A stretch of DNA of 64,000 bases from Allobosea sp039673065 (GTDB lineage Bacteria; Pseudomonadota; Alphaproteobacteria; Rhizobiales; Beijerinckiaceae), in contig NZ_JBDJKW010000003.1 in the NCBI RefSeq assembly GCF_039673065.1, forward strand, positions 1 through 64,000, read 5' to 3'. Below are positions 51,578 through 60,304 of this stretch, in pieces. How positions within the stretch are numbered: the first letter of the stretch is position 1; each line of letters starts with the position of its first letter. A program made the translations under genes and the position numbers. The notes beneath the pieces were generated by a model. It was not told the DNA's origin, ran no database searches, and saw nothing but the letters and a program-made list of their open reading frames with translations.

Positions 51578-53167
51578 TCAGGCCGGGTCCGGCGCGCGCC
51601 AGGGATAGGTCCAGGTCTCGGTCAGCGCCTTGTCGCCATTGCGCAGGAAGGCGCGCAGATCCGCGGTCTGACCCGGCTCGACCAGCACGTCGACGAAGGC
51701 GCGGAAGCCCTTGGTCTTGGCGTTGGGCACCAGGAAGGCGCGCTGGATCGTGCCGTTCGAGATCGAGGGCACGATCTCGACCTTCTCCGGCTGCTTGAGA
51801 TGGTAGGCGAGATCGCCGCCGGCGAAGTCGACGATGAAGCGGCGCGCATTGGGTGGCACCACCTCGCCCGAGCCCAGCGCCTTCGGCCGCGCCTGATAGG
51901 TGTTGAGCGCCCGCCCGCCCGGGTGCAGATCGTCGGCGTCGAGCATCGCATAGAGCTTGTAGCGGAAGCTGAACTCGCCGCCCGGCTCGAGCGGCACCTT
52001 CGGCGTCCACAGCGCCACGATGTTGTCGTTGGTCTCGTCGGTGGTCGGCAGCTCGATCAGCTCGACATGGCCCTCGCCCCAGTCGCCGTCCGGCTCGATC
52101 CAGTAGGACGGCCGCAGCTCGTAGGCGAGGTCGAGGTCCTGATAGTGCTCGAAGACGCGGTCGCGCTGCAGCAGGCCGAAGCCGCGCACATTGCGCTCGC
52201 CGAAATAGGAGGAGACCTGCTCACGCGGATTGCGCAGCGGCCGCCAGATCCACTCGCCGCTGCCGGAATGGATCATCAGCCCGTCCGAATCATGCAGCTC
52301 CATGCGGAAATCCTCATGGAAGCGCCGGTCGTTCTCGCCGGTGAAGAACATCGAGGTCAGCGGCGCCAGGCCGAGCCGCTCGATGCGCCGGCGCGGGAAC
52401 AGCGTCGCCTGGATGTCGAGCACCGTCTCCTGGCCGGGATAGATCGCGAAGCGATAGGCGCCGGTGACCGAGGGCGAATCGAGCAGGGCGTGGACGATGA
52501 CGTGCTCGGCATTGGCCGCCGGCATCTCGACCCAGAACTCGCGGAAGAAGGGGAACTCCTCGCCGTCGCGCACGCCGGCGCCGATCGCCAGCCCGCGCGC
52601 CGAGAGCCCGTAATGCTGGCCGCGGCCGAGCGCCCGGAAATAGCTCGCTCCGATAAAGGAGATCAGCTCGTCGAACACCCGCGGATCGTTGAGCGGATAG
52701 TGCAGGCGGAAGCCCGCGAAGCCGAGATTGACCGGCAGCGGTTTGTCGAACTTGGCGCGGCCATAGTCGAACAGGCTGGCCGAATACGGCACCGGCATCG
52801 GCACGCCGTCCCGGACCACGTTCACCGTCACCGGCCGGTTGAACAGGAAGCCGGGATGGAACATCTGCATGCGGAAGCCGGATTTCGACTGCGCCAGGAG
52901 CGCCTTGTCCGGCCGGAAGCGGATCTCGCGCCAGGTGTCGAAATCGAGCTTGGCCAGCGCTTCCGGCAGGCTTGGGCCGACCTCGTAGGGGGCGCTCGAA
53001 ATTTCGCGCGCGCGCCGCTGCACGTCCGCGTAGCCGAAGCGCGGCTGCGGCGGCGATCCGGCCTGCTGCTCGGGCTGCTGCTGGGCCAGAACGGCGAAGG
53101 GCGCGGCGGAGGCGCACAGCACGGCGCTGAGGCCGGCGAGGACCCGGCGGCGGTCGGTCACGATCAT
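51578..53167 (-). CDS. Periplasmic glucan biosynthesis protein, MdoG/OpgD family
   Basis: 529 residues. A twin-arginine signal (VTDRRRVLAGLSAVL, hydrophobic to about residue 28) is followed by the MdoG domain at about 40-525. Typical segments are FGYADVQRRAREISSAPYE near 45, FDTWREIRFRPDKALLA near 70, GASYFRALGRGQHYGLSARGLA near 165 and SGSGEWIWRPLRNPREQ near 285. The Tat signal fits OpgD better than OpgG. The family shapes osmoregulated periplasmic (cyclic) beta-glucans. No opgH-like glucosyltransferase is next to it in this window. It is convergent with the RidA gene. Confidence 0.93.
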   Translation of the reverse strand: MIVTDRRRVLAGLSAVLCASAAPFAVLAQQQPEQQAGSPPQPRFGYADVQRRAREISSAPYEVGPSLPEALAKLDFDTWREIRFRPDKALLAQSKSGFRMQMFHPGFLFNRPVTVNVVRDGVPMPVPYSASLFDYGRAKFDKPLPVNLGFAGFRLHYPLNDPRVFDELISFIGASYFRALGRGQHYGLSARGLAIGAGVRDGEEFPFFREFWVEMPAANAEHVIVHALLDSPSVTGAYRFAIYPGQETVLDIQATLFPRRRIERLGLAPLTSMFFTGENDRRFHEDFRMELHDSDGLMIHSGSGEWIWRPLRNPREQVSSYFGERNVRGFGLLQRDRVFEHYQDLDLAYELRPSYWIEPDGDWGEGHVELIELPTTDETNDNIVALWTPKVPLEPGGEFSFRYKLYAMLDADDLHPGGRALNTYQARPKALGSGEVVPPNARRFIVDFAGGDLAYHLKQPEKVEIVPSISNGTIQRAFLVPNAKTKGFRAFVDVLVEPGQTADLRAFLRNGDKALTETWTYPWRAPDPA

Positions 53168-53342
53168 GGTCGAAGTCAGTCCCGTCGAAAAGGCAGCGGA
53201 AGGCACGTTACGACAACGACTTAGGCGATGAAATGGGGCCGGTCTAGGGCGCGGCGGCGGCAGGGCGGCACCTGCGGCGACGCGTCCATGACCGGCGCGC
53301 GGGCTGCCCCGAAATTTCCATGATTCAACCGCCAGAAAACAC

Positions 53343-53371
53343 TTGAAGCGGGGGGCGGTCATCCGTATATC
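53343..53371 (+). promoter_or_regulatory. Probable promoter of the ornithine decarboxylase leader
   Basis: TTGAAG at 53343-53348 and TATATC at 53366-53371 are separated by 17 bp. It would start a transcript with an untranslated leader of about 440 nt before the decarboxylase ATG. No other -35/-10 pair as good is seen nearer to the gene. Confidence 0.5.
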
Positions 53372-53376
53372 GACCT

Positions 53377-53820
53377 CACCCAATTCGCACGTGCCTGTGG
53401 CCGCGTGCCGGTCGGTGGGCATCCGGACAAGAGGCCGGACAGCCGCCAGGGATGGGAAACGGACGGAGGGGGATGGACATCCCCTCGAGTCACGCTCCCG
53501 GCTTCCGCGCAAGCGAGAGCCGCTCCCGAACAGCGACCGGCAGCCGGAGGCGAAACCGGCGAACCCCGCACTCCACGGGGGACGCAGCTTAAAGCAACGA
53601 CGGAGCGGGCTTTTTTGGTCTCGCCGGCTTTCCAAAGGCCGGCACCGAAGAGGCTTGTCCATCATTGCCGGGCGTGCGGGGTCTCCCCAATCGACGGTGT
53701 TCTCGGGTCCGGACGTCTCGTCCGCGGTCCTTGGCGTCTCCATCGCGCCTCGGAAAGCTGACGTGTCAACCGGCTACACGTCGTATCGGCGCCGATCGCG
53801 CCGGAAGAGGAGTCGCGCCG
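53377..53820 (+). ncRNA. Long structured leader of the decarboxylase gene (speF-type RNA element, candidate)
   Basis: About 440 bp with no supportable gene but several hairpins: GGGGAT-GGAC-ATCCCC at 53469-53484, CCCCG-CACTCCA-CGGGG at 53564-53580, and a longer-range pairing of AGCCGCTCC (53518-53526) with GGAGCGGGCT (53602-53611) that ends in six T (53611-53616), like a conditional terminator. Alphaproteobacterial ornithine decarboxylase (speF) genes are known to follow a conserved leader of about 400 nt (speF motif). Position and length fit this. I have not aligned it to the consensus. Confidence 0.6.
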
Positions 53821-54966
53821 ATGACCGAGCGCATCCGTGAATTTCTTCGCGACCGCCGTGAGGATGGTCCCTGCGTCGTGATCGACCTCGAGGTCGTTCG
53901 CGAGAACTATGTCGCCTTCTCCCGGGCGCTGCCGGACACCCGCGTCTTCTACGCGGTCAAGGCGAACCCGGCGCCGGAAGTGCTGCGCCTGCTGGCCAAG
54001 CTCGGCTCCTGCTTCGATTGCGCCTCGGTCGTCGAGATCGAGCTGGCGCTCTCGGCCGGCGCCACGGCGGACCGCATCTCCTTCGGCAACACCATCAAGA
54101 AGGAGCGCGACGTCGCCCGTGCCATGGAGCTCGGCGTGCGCCTGTTCGCTGTCGACTGCCAGGCCGAGGTCGAGAAGATCGCCCGTGCCGCCCAGGCCAC
54201 CAAGGCCGAGGAGGTCCGCATCTTCTGCCGCATCCTCTGCGACGGTGCCGGCGCCGACTGGCCGCTCTCGCGCAAGTTCGGCTGCGTGCCCGAAATGGCG
54301 GCAGACGTGCTCGAGCACGGCCATCGCCTCGGCCTGCAGGCCTATGGCATCTCGTTCCATGTCGGCTCGCAGCAGGCGAACGTCAACGCCTGGGATTCCG
54401 CCCTTGGCTCGGCCTCGGCCGTGTTCAAGGAGTGCGCCACCCGCGGTCTGTCGCTGTCGATGGTCAACCTCGGCGGCGGCTTCCCGGCGCGCTATCTCAA
54501 GCCGATCCCGGGCGTCCCGGCCTATGGCGATGCGATCTTCCAGGCGCTGTCGAAGCATTTCGGCAACCGCCTGCCGGAGACCATCATCGAGCCGGGCCGC
54601 GGCATGGTCGGCGAGGCGGGCCTGATCGAGGCGGAGGTCGTGCTGATCTCGAAGAAGAGCGAGAGCGACGACGTTCGCTGGGTCTATCTCGATATCGGCA
54701 AGTTCAACGGCTTGGCCGAGACGATGGACGAGGCGATCCGCTACCCGATCCGCACCCAGCGCGACGGCGACATCACCGTGCCGTGCGTGCTGGCCGGCCC
54801 GACCTGCGACTCGGTCGACGTCATGTACGAGAAGGCGCCCTATATGCTGCCCTTCTCGCTCGAGATCGGCGACAAGGTCCTGATCGAGGGCACCGGCGCT
54901 TATACGACGACCTATTCGGCCGTCGCCTTCAACGGCTTCCCGCCGCTGAAGCAGTACGTCATCTGA
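53821..54966 (+). CDS. speF: Type III PLP-dependent ornithine/lysine decarboxylase
   Basis: 381 residues of the alanine-racemase-fold decarboxylase family (eukaryotic ODC-like). The PLP lysine is Lys47 in FYAVKANPAPEVL, GISFHVGSQQ is near residue 177, the phosphate-binding Gly-rich loop MVNLGGGFPARY near 217 and EPGRGMVGEAG near 259, and the catalytic Cys331-Asp332 in GPTCDSVD. It turns ornithine into putrescine, and some members also use lysine. GGAAGAGGAG precedes ATG 53821. Homospermidine synthase, which uses putrescine, is encoded 1.8 kb downstream on the same strand. Confidence 0.95.
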   Translation: MTERIREFLRDRREDGPCVVIDLEVVRENYVAFSRALPDTRVFYAVKANPAPEVLRLLAKLGSCFDCASVVEIELALSAGATADRISFGNTIKKERDVARAMELGVRLFAVDCQAEVEKIARAAQATKAEEVRIFCRILCDGAGADWPLSRKFGCVPEMAADVLEHGHRLGLQAYGISFHVGSQQANVNAWDSALGSASAVFKECATRGLSLSMVNLGGGFPARYLKPIPGVPAYGDAIFQALSKHFGNRLPETIIEPGRGMVGEAGLIEAEVVLISKKSESDDVRWVYLDIGKFNGLAETMDEAIRYPIRTQRDGDITVPCVLAGPTCDSVDVMYEKAPYMLPFSLEIGDKVLIEGTGAYTTTYSAVAFNGFPPLKQYVI

Positions 54967-54972
54967 CGACGC

Positions 54973-54993
54973 GGGGGCGGCCGGTCCGCCCCC
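54973..54993 (+). terminator. Terminator-like hairpin after the decarboxylase gene
   Basis: GGGGGCGG and CCGCCCCC pair perfectly over a 5-nt loop, 6 bp past the stop codon. No T-run follows, so termination would be weak or the structure only stabilises the 3' end. Confidence 0.45.
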
Positions 54994-55195
54994 GTCTGCG
55001 ATCGGGTCCGGCGAAGCGCCCTGCCCTCTCGGGGACAGGCCGTCCGGGATACCGGGCGGAGCGTCGCGCGCCTTCCTCGCGGAGGTGCGGGCGTGGCTCC
55101 CGCCGGACCCATTTTCACCATCCACGCTGCTGTGGCCGCTCTCGGGCGGCGCCGGGTAGGCCCGTGAGGACGGGCGCGCCGGCAGGAGGTGCGTC

Positions 55196-55732
55196 ATGAT
55201 CACGATCCGCGACGAGATCGCTGCCGATGTCCCGGCCCGCGAGGCCCTGCTCGACCGCTGCATGGGCGAGCGCCGCACCGCCAAGTCGAGTGAGCGCCTG
55301 CGCGAAGGCCGCCTGCCGGCCGAGGGCCTCGCCCTGACGGCCGAGCGCGACGGCGTCGTCGTCGCGACGGTGCGCCTCTGGCATGTCGAGGCCGAGGGCT
55401 GCCGGGCGCTGCTGCTCGGCCCGCTCGCGGTCGCTCCCGAATTGCAGGGCGAGGGACTGGGCAAGGCGATGATGCACGAAGCCATCGCGCGCGCCGCCGC
55501 GCGCGGCCACGGCGCCATCCTGCTGGTCGGCGATGCGCCCTATTACGCCCGCTTCGGCTTCGACGGCCGCGGCATGGCCGATCTCGCCATGCCCGGCCCG
55601 GTCGAGCGCGCGCGCTTCCTCGGCCTCGAGCTGCGCCCCGGCGCGCTCGCCGGCGCCAGCGGCGTGCTCCAGCCAGCGGGGGCGCTGGTCACCGCCGAGG
55701 GAACGGACGGGCTCCGACGTCGCGCCGCCTGA
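55196..55732 (+). CDS. GNAT-family N-acetyltransferase (YhbS-like)
   Basis: 178 residues. It resembles the YhbS group: IRDEIAADVPAREALLDRCMG at the N-terminus, then LLLGPLAVAPELQGEGLGKAMMHEAIARAAARG near residue 82 (the acetyl-CoA loop), and ILLVGDAPYYARFGFDG near 107. A near-ideal CAGGAGGT site precedes ATG 55196. It lies between the ornithine decarboxylase and homospermidine synthase genes on the same strand, so a polyamine or related amine is a possible acceptor. That is only inferred from position, since YhbS-type enzymes usually stand alone. Confidence 0.87.
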   Translation: MITIRDEIAADVPAREALLDRCMGERRTAKSSERLREGRLPAEGLALTAERDGVVVATVRLWHVEAEGCRALLLGPLAVAPELQGEGLGKAMMHEAIARAAARGHGAILLVGDAPYYARFGFDGRGMADLAMPGPVERARFLGLELRPGALAGASGVLQPAGALVTAEGTDGLRRRAA

Positions 55733-55857
55733 ACCGGCCCGCGCGCCGGCAACCTCCGAAAGGCATTCCTGAGCCGGCTCGCGAGCACTGGCCGCGCGCC
55801 TTCCGTCATGCGATCGTCATGCGCGGCCGGCATCTGGACGGTGCCCGCCATCGCCCC

Positions 55858-56676
55858 ATGCTGATCGCCCATATCTCAGACCTCCATATCCGCCCGCCCG
55901 GCCAGCCTGCCCATCGCGTCTCCGACACCTACGCGCGGTCGGCGCGCGCGCTGCAGGCCGTCGCGTCCCTCGACCCGCGGCCCGATCTCCTGCTGATCAG
56001 CGGCGACCTCGCCGATCGCGGCCTGCCGGAGGAATACGCCCATCTGCGCGCGCTGCTGGCGGGGCTCGACCTGCCGGTGCTGATGCTCCCGGGCAATCAC
56101 GATGTCCGCGCGGCGATGATCGCCGGGCTCGACCTCGGCCCCCATGCCCACACCGGCGACGGCTTCGTGCAGTTCCTCGCCGATCTCGGCGGCCTGCGCC
56201 TCATCGGCCTCGACACGCTGGTGCCCGGCCAGAGCGCCGGCGCACTGTGCGAGACGCGGCTGGCCTTCCTCGAGGAAGCGCTGGCGACGGCGGGCGAGCG
56301 CCCCGTCGTCATCGCCATGCACCACCCGCCCTTCGACAGCGGTATCGCGCATATGGACCGGATCCGGCTGATCGAGGGCGCCGATCGTTTCCGCGCCATC
56401 GTCGGCCGGCACGCCGGGATCGAGCGCATCCTGTGCGGGCACCATCACCGGCCGATCCAGGCGCGTTTCGCCGGGACGATGGCGCAGATCGCGCCGAGCG
56501 TCAGCCATCAGGTCACGCTCGACCTCGCCCCCGACGCGCTCGCGACCATCCAGATGGAGCCGCCGGCCTATCACCTGCACAGCTACCGGCCGCAGACCGG
56601 GCTCGTCACCCACACCGCCTATGTCGAGCGCTTTCCCGGGCCGTTTTCCTTCGTCCGCGCGGCGGAGGCGACCTGA
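55858..56676 (+). CDS. CpdA-like metallophosphoesterase
   Basis: 272 residues of the calcineurin-like phosphoesterase fold. The five blocks are visible: IAHISDLHI near residue 3, LLLISGDLADRG near 43, LMLPGNHDVR near 77, IAMHHPPFDSG near 150, and ILCGHHHRPIQ near 194. The order and spacing are those of cyclic nucleotide phosphodiesterase CpdA/Icc and related class III enzymes, which bind two metal ions. It may hydrolyse cyclic AMP or another phosphodiester. The start at 55858 puts block I at the very N-terminus, and an in-frame ATG at 55819 is not needed. Confidence 0.9.
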   Translation: MLIAHISDLHIRPPGQPAHRVSDTYARSARALQAVASLDPRPDLLLISGDLADRGLPEEYAHLRALLAGLDLPVLMLPGNHDVRAAMIAGLDLGPHAHTGDGFVQFLADLGGLRLIGLDTLVPGQSAGALCETRLAFLEEALATAGERPVVIAMHHPPFDSGIAHMDRIRLIEGADRFRAIVGRHAGIERILCGHHHRPIQARFAGTMAQIAPSVSHQVTLDLAPDALATIQMEPPAYHLHSYRPQTGLVTHTAYVERFPGPFSFVRAAEAT

Positions 56677-56771
56677 GCGCCGGATCGGGCCCGGGGAGGC
56701 CCGCAGGTTGACGCCCGCGGGCCCGCGCCATACCAGCCTCTGTTTGGCATCCAACCCAGGAGTGGAAAAGA

Positions 56772-58208
56772 ATGACGGATTGGCCCGTGCACGGCGAGAT
56801 CACAGGCCCGGTCGTGATGATCGGTTTCGGTTCGATCGGCCGTGGGGTGCTGCCGCTGCTCGAGCGGCATCTGAAATTCGACCGCAGCCGCTTCGTGGCG
56901 ATCGCGCCGGATGACGACAACCGCCATATCCTGGACGAGCGCGGCCTGCGCTTCGTCAAGAAAGCCGTGACGCAGGAGAACTACCGCGAGCTCCTCACCC
57001 CCTTCCTCACCGAGGGCGGCGGGCAGGGCTTCTGCATCAACCTCTCGGTCGATACCGGCTCGCGCGACCTGATGGAGTTCTGCTCCGGCCTCGGCGCGCT
57101 CTATATCGACACGGTCAACGAGCCCTGGCTCGGCTTCTATTTCGACCAGAGCAAGGGCGTCGCCGACCGCTCGAACTACGCGCTGCGCGAGACCACGCTC
57201 GCCGCCAAGCGGGCGCGGCCGGCCGGTACGCCGACCGCCGTCTCCTGCTGCGGCGCCAATCCCGGCATGGCCTCCTGGCTGGCCAAGCAGGCGCTGGTCA
57301 ACCTCGCCTCCGACCTCAACCTCAACACGCCGCTGCCGCGCAGCCGCGGCGAATGGGCCGCGCTGATGCGCCAGGCCGGGGTGAAGGGCATCCACATCGC
57401 CGAGCGCGACACCCAGCGCTCGCGCAACCCCAAGCCGCGCGGCGTCTTCGTCAACACCTGGTCGGTCGAAGGCTTCATCTCGGAATCGCACCAGCCCTCC
57501 GAGCTCGGCTGGGGCACGCATGAGCGCTGGATGCCGGACAATGCCCGCACGCATGAGAGCGGCTGCGGCGCGGCGATCTACCTGCTCCAGCCCGGCGCCG
57601 AGACCAAGGTGCGCAGCTGGTGCCCGACGCCCGGCGCCCAGTACGGCTTCCTCGTCACCCATAACGAGGCGATCTCGATCGCCGACTATTTCACCGCCAC
57701 CGACGAGACCGGCAAGGCGATCTACCGGCCGACCTGCCACTACGCCTATCACCCCTGCAACGACGCCGTGCTCTCGGTGCACGAGATGTTCGGCAATGCC
57801 GGCAAGGCGCAGGAGGAGCACCACATCCTGACCGAGGACGAGATCGTCGACGGCGTCGACGAGCTCGGCGTGCTGCTCTACGGCCATGGCAAGGGCGCCT
57901 ACTGGTTCGGCTCGCAGCTCTCGATCGAGGAGACCCGGACGCTCGCCCCCTATCAGAGCGCGACCGGCCTGCAGGTGACGTCCGCCGTGCTTGCCGGCAT
58001 CGTCTGGGCGCTGGAGAACCCGAAGGCCGGGATCGTCGAGGTCGAGGAGATGGACTTCGCCCGCTGCCTCGAGATCCAGAAGCCCTATCTCGGCCCGGTG
58101 AAGGGCTACTACACCGACTGGACCCCGCTCGACGGCCGCCCGGGCCTGTTCCCGGAGGACATCGACACCAGCGATCCCTGGCAGTTCCGCAACTTCCTGG
58201 TCCGTTAA
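56772..58208 (+). CDS. hss: Homospermidine synthase
   Basis: 478 residues. The NAD-binding motif is MIGFGSIGRG at 16-25. VTQENYRELLTPFL near 67, INLSVDTGSRDLMEFC near 92, CCGANPGMASWLAKQAL near 158, and TRTLAPYQSATGLQVTS near 385 are characteristic of bacterial Hss. The enzyme joins two putrescines (or putrescine and spermidine) to sym-homospermidine, using NAD as a transient acceptor. Homospermidine is the main triamine of many Hyphomicrobiales. GGAGTGG precedes the start, and the gene ends at a bidirectional terminator. Confidence 0.96.
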   Translation: MTDWPVHGEITGPVVMIGFGSIGRGVLPLLERHLKFDRSRFVAIAPDDDNRHILDERGLRFVKKAVTQENYRELLTPFLTEGGGQGFCINLSVDTGSRDLMEFCSGLGALYIDTVNEPWLGFYFDQSKGVADRSNYALRETTLAAKRARPAGTPTAVSCCGANPGMASWLAKQALVNLASDLNLNTPLPRSRGEWAALMRQAGVKGIHIAERDTQRSRNPKPRGVFVNTWSVEGFISESHQPSELGWGTHERWMPDNARTHESGCGAAIYLLQPGAETKVRSWCPTPGAQYGFLVTHNEAISIADYFTATDETGKAIYRPTCHYAYHPCNDAVLSVHEMFGNAGKAQEEHHILTEDEIVDGVDELGVLLYGHGKGAYWFGSQLSIEETRTLAPYQSATGLQVTSAVLAGIVWALENPKAGIVEVEEMDFARCLEIQKPYLGPVKGYYTDWTPLDGRPGLFPEDIDTSDPWQFRNFLVR

Positions 58209-58229
58209 GCCGGAACCGCTGACCGCATG

Positions 58230-58259
58230 AAAAAGGCCCGCCTCGCGGCGGGCCTTTTT
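58230..58259. terminator. Bidirectional rho-independent terminator after hss
   Basis: A GGCCCGCC stem with loop TCGC is flanked by five A on the left and five T on the right. It lies between hss and a convergent small gene and serves both. Confidence 0.95.
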
Positions 58260-58280
58260 GCTGTCTCCCGCCCTGCGCGC

Positions 58281-58583
58281 TCAGTAGCGCGGCGAGGCGA
58301 AGCTGTTGGCGAACGGGTTGGCGCCGGAGCCGATGCGCGCGGGCAGCGTGCCTTCGCCATAGAGCTCGCCCGCCGCCGAATAGACCGGGCTCGCGATCGC
58401 GCCCTGCGTGGCATAGCGGTTCAGGCTGCCGACCGGCACGACCTTGCCGGGATCGAGATAGCTGCGCTTCTGCACGGTGACGCGCAGCGGCTCGCGCTTG
58501 CGCGCCTCGGCGGCGGAGGCGACGAGCGTCGTCACGGAGGCGGCGATGGCGAAGCCGGCGGCGAGGCGGACGAAAAGGCGCAT
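58281..58583 (-). CDS. Small secreted protein, unknown function
   Basis: 100 residues. It has a Sec signal peptide (MRLFVRLAAGFAIAASVTTL and on to AAEA near residue 27), then a Tyr/Pro/Gly/Ser-rich mature part of about 73 residues with RSYLDPGKVVPVGSLNRYA near 40 and a repetitive-looking ANPFANSFASPRY end. No Cys, no membrane segment and no domain is recognised. The ending repeats short N/S-F-A units. It is probably periplasmic or surface-exposed. An independent terminator serves it. Confidence 0.65.
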   Translation of the reverse strand: MRLFVRLAAGFAIAASVTTLVASAAEARKREPLRVTVQKRSYLDPGKVVPVGSLNRYATQGAIASPVYSAAGELYGEGTLPARIGSGANPFANSFASPRY

Positions 58584-58706
58584 GGACGTCTCCTTGAGCA
58601 GAGCCTCGGCCGAGCCGTGGGCAGGTGAAGCGACACCCCGGTCGAAGACCGGGCGGATGCAGTTGTTGTCGCCGCGCGCGCGGCGCGACGCAAGGGAATC
58701 CTCCGC

Positions 58707-59828
58707 TCAGCGCCCCTGCTGCGGCCGCCGCGGCGGGATGCGCAGATCGGGCGGTGGGCCATCGGGATCGAGCCAGGAAGCCTTGTGGCCTGACGACGCG
58801 ACGCGCTGCACCGTGCAGGCAGCGTTGCGGACCTGCCCGAGCTTGGCGAAGGCGGCGCGCAGGCCCCGATCGTCGCCGGCGCTGAGAAGCTCGATCCGGT
58901 CGATCACGCAGCCGAGCTGGGCGCGATCGGCCGCGCGCCCCGGCGCAGCACACCACCAGCCGGTGAAGCCGAACGCCGCTTCCGCCCCGCCATGGCGAAA
59001 GCCGATACAGGCGCGGATGTGCTCGCCGTCGCTCATGCCGATATCGGCGGTCTCGACCGGTCCGAACTTGGTTTCCAGCGTGGTGACCGCGCCGCTCCGC
59101 GTCACCGAGAGCGCCCGCGCCGCGCTGTCGCGCACCAGCGAGACCAGGAAGGGCTGTCCCTCGCCGGCCGCGGTCTCCGCCTCGGGCGAGGCCGGCCGCA
59201 TGCGCAGGGTCAGCCCGAGAAACGGGGTCTCGCCCTCGAACGCGCCGAAGGTCAGCACGTCCTCGCGGCGCTGGCCGTCGGCGCTGCGGCGCGCCTCGTA
59301 GCCGGTGCGGCGGCCGGCTTCGCTGGCCTCCAGCCCGAACAGCGCGACGGGCCTGGCGATCTCGACCCAGGCGGAGCCGTCCATCGCCGCCGGGAGTGCC
59401 TGCACGCGGACATCGCGCACGGCCGGCCGCGCAGCGGTCTCGGCCTGCGGAGCGACCTGGGCTACGGCAGGCTCGTCCGAACCGACCGAGAGCGCCGCCA
59501 CCAGCGTCGCGGTGATGCCGACGCCGGTCGCAGCCGCGAGCGCGCGCCAGAGCAGCCCGGCCGGCAGCCCGGTCCGCAGCCCCATGCCGCGCGCCTGTCG
59601 CGGGCGCGCCCGCTCGGCCTTGCGGCGGGCGAGCCATGTCGCGAGAGCGCGCCAGCCGCGCAGGCCCGCGCGCCAGGCGCCGGCCAGCCCGGCCTCGACC
59701 GCGTCGGCGATGTCGATCAGCGTGCCGGCGAGATCCCGGCGCGCCGGCGCCCACCCGGTTTTCGCCGCGCGCTGCGGCCAGACGGCGCGCAGCCGCGCCC
59801 AATAAGCGACGATGAGTTGACCAGCCAC
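58707..59828 (-). CDS. Single-span membrane protein with large periplasmic domain, unknown function
   Basis: 373 residues. An Arg/Ala-rich cytoplasmic part of about 90 residues (RRKAERARPRQARG) is followed by one hydrophobic segment near 91-112 (LLWRALAAATGVGITATLVAA). A periplasmic domain at about 130-350 has scattered Cys (near ACIGFRHGG, WWCAAPG, LGCVIDRIELL and NAACTVQRV) that could form disulfides, and the tail is Pro/Arg-rich. Codon use is normal for the window. The protein is not recognised. The Type-II topology and the lack of a neighbour on its strand give no functional hint. Confidence 0.6.
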   Translation of the reverse strand: MAGQLIVAYWARLRAVWPQRAAKTGWAPARRDLAGTLIDIADAVEAGLAGAWRAGLRGWRALATWLARRKAERARPRQARGMGLRTGLPAGLLWRALAAATGVGITATLVAALSVGSDEPAVAQVAPQAETAARPAVRDVRVQALPAAMDGSAWVEIARPVALFGLEASEAGRRTGYEARRSADGQRREDVLTFGAFEGETPFLGLTLRMRPASPEAETAAGEGQPFLVSLVRDSAARALSVTRSGAVTTLETKFGPVETADIGMSDGEHIRACIGFRHGGAEAAFGFTGWWCAAPGRAADRAQLGCVIDRIELLSAGDDRGLRAAFAKLGQVRNAACTVQRVASSGHKASWLDPDGPPPDLRIPPRRPQQGR

Positions 59829-60304
59829 CTCGGCACCCGTTTCCCGCCGGGCGACGGCGCCCCCGCGCCCCCGCCCGCCTGTCCTCGACCCTGCCGACAG
59901 GCTGCGACAGGGCGGTCAGCGGCGGGTTACCTCCGGCGCGCGATCGCGCGACAGGGTCAACGCCGGGTTAGACGACAGGGTTAACCGGAGGTCGCCCCGG
60001 CGGGCCGCCAGGCGCCGCATTGACTTTTGCCACGGGGGAGTGTTTGGGATGCCGTGACCGGCACGGCTCGCGTTCCGGCATTCGCGATGATGTCCAGCTC
60101 TGGTTTGTCCCCGTGACGATGCGTCCGACGACCAAAACCACGACCAAAACGGCGACGGGCAAAACCCGGACGCTGCGCTGACACGTCGCCTCGCTTCCGG
60201 GACACTCCCCCCCGGCCGGGGTCAAACGGCCGAACCCGCGATCACGATCAGCGGCACCGGCCTTCCCGGGGAGGCCGAACGGTTCGCCAGAAGGAATTCC
60301 GATA
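59829..60304. other. Intergenic region upstream of asd
   Basis: About 475 bp between divergent genes. GACAGGG occurs three times (59907, 59950, 59974), the last two followed by GTYAACS-like bases, forming imperfect short repeats. A TTGACT near 60021 could be a -35 for asd, but no good -10 follows at the right distance. The asd ribosome binding site (AAGGAA) is at the right edge. No gene or known RNA is seen. Confidence 0.4.

Noticed and set aside
59907..59980. Three GACAGGG repeats upstream of asd as a repeat array or operator
   Set aside because: Spacing is irregular (43 and 24 bp), the flanks diverge, and the sequence is short and GC-rich, so chance is a good explanation. No direct link to asd control.
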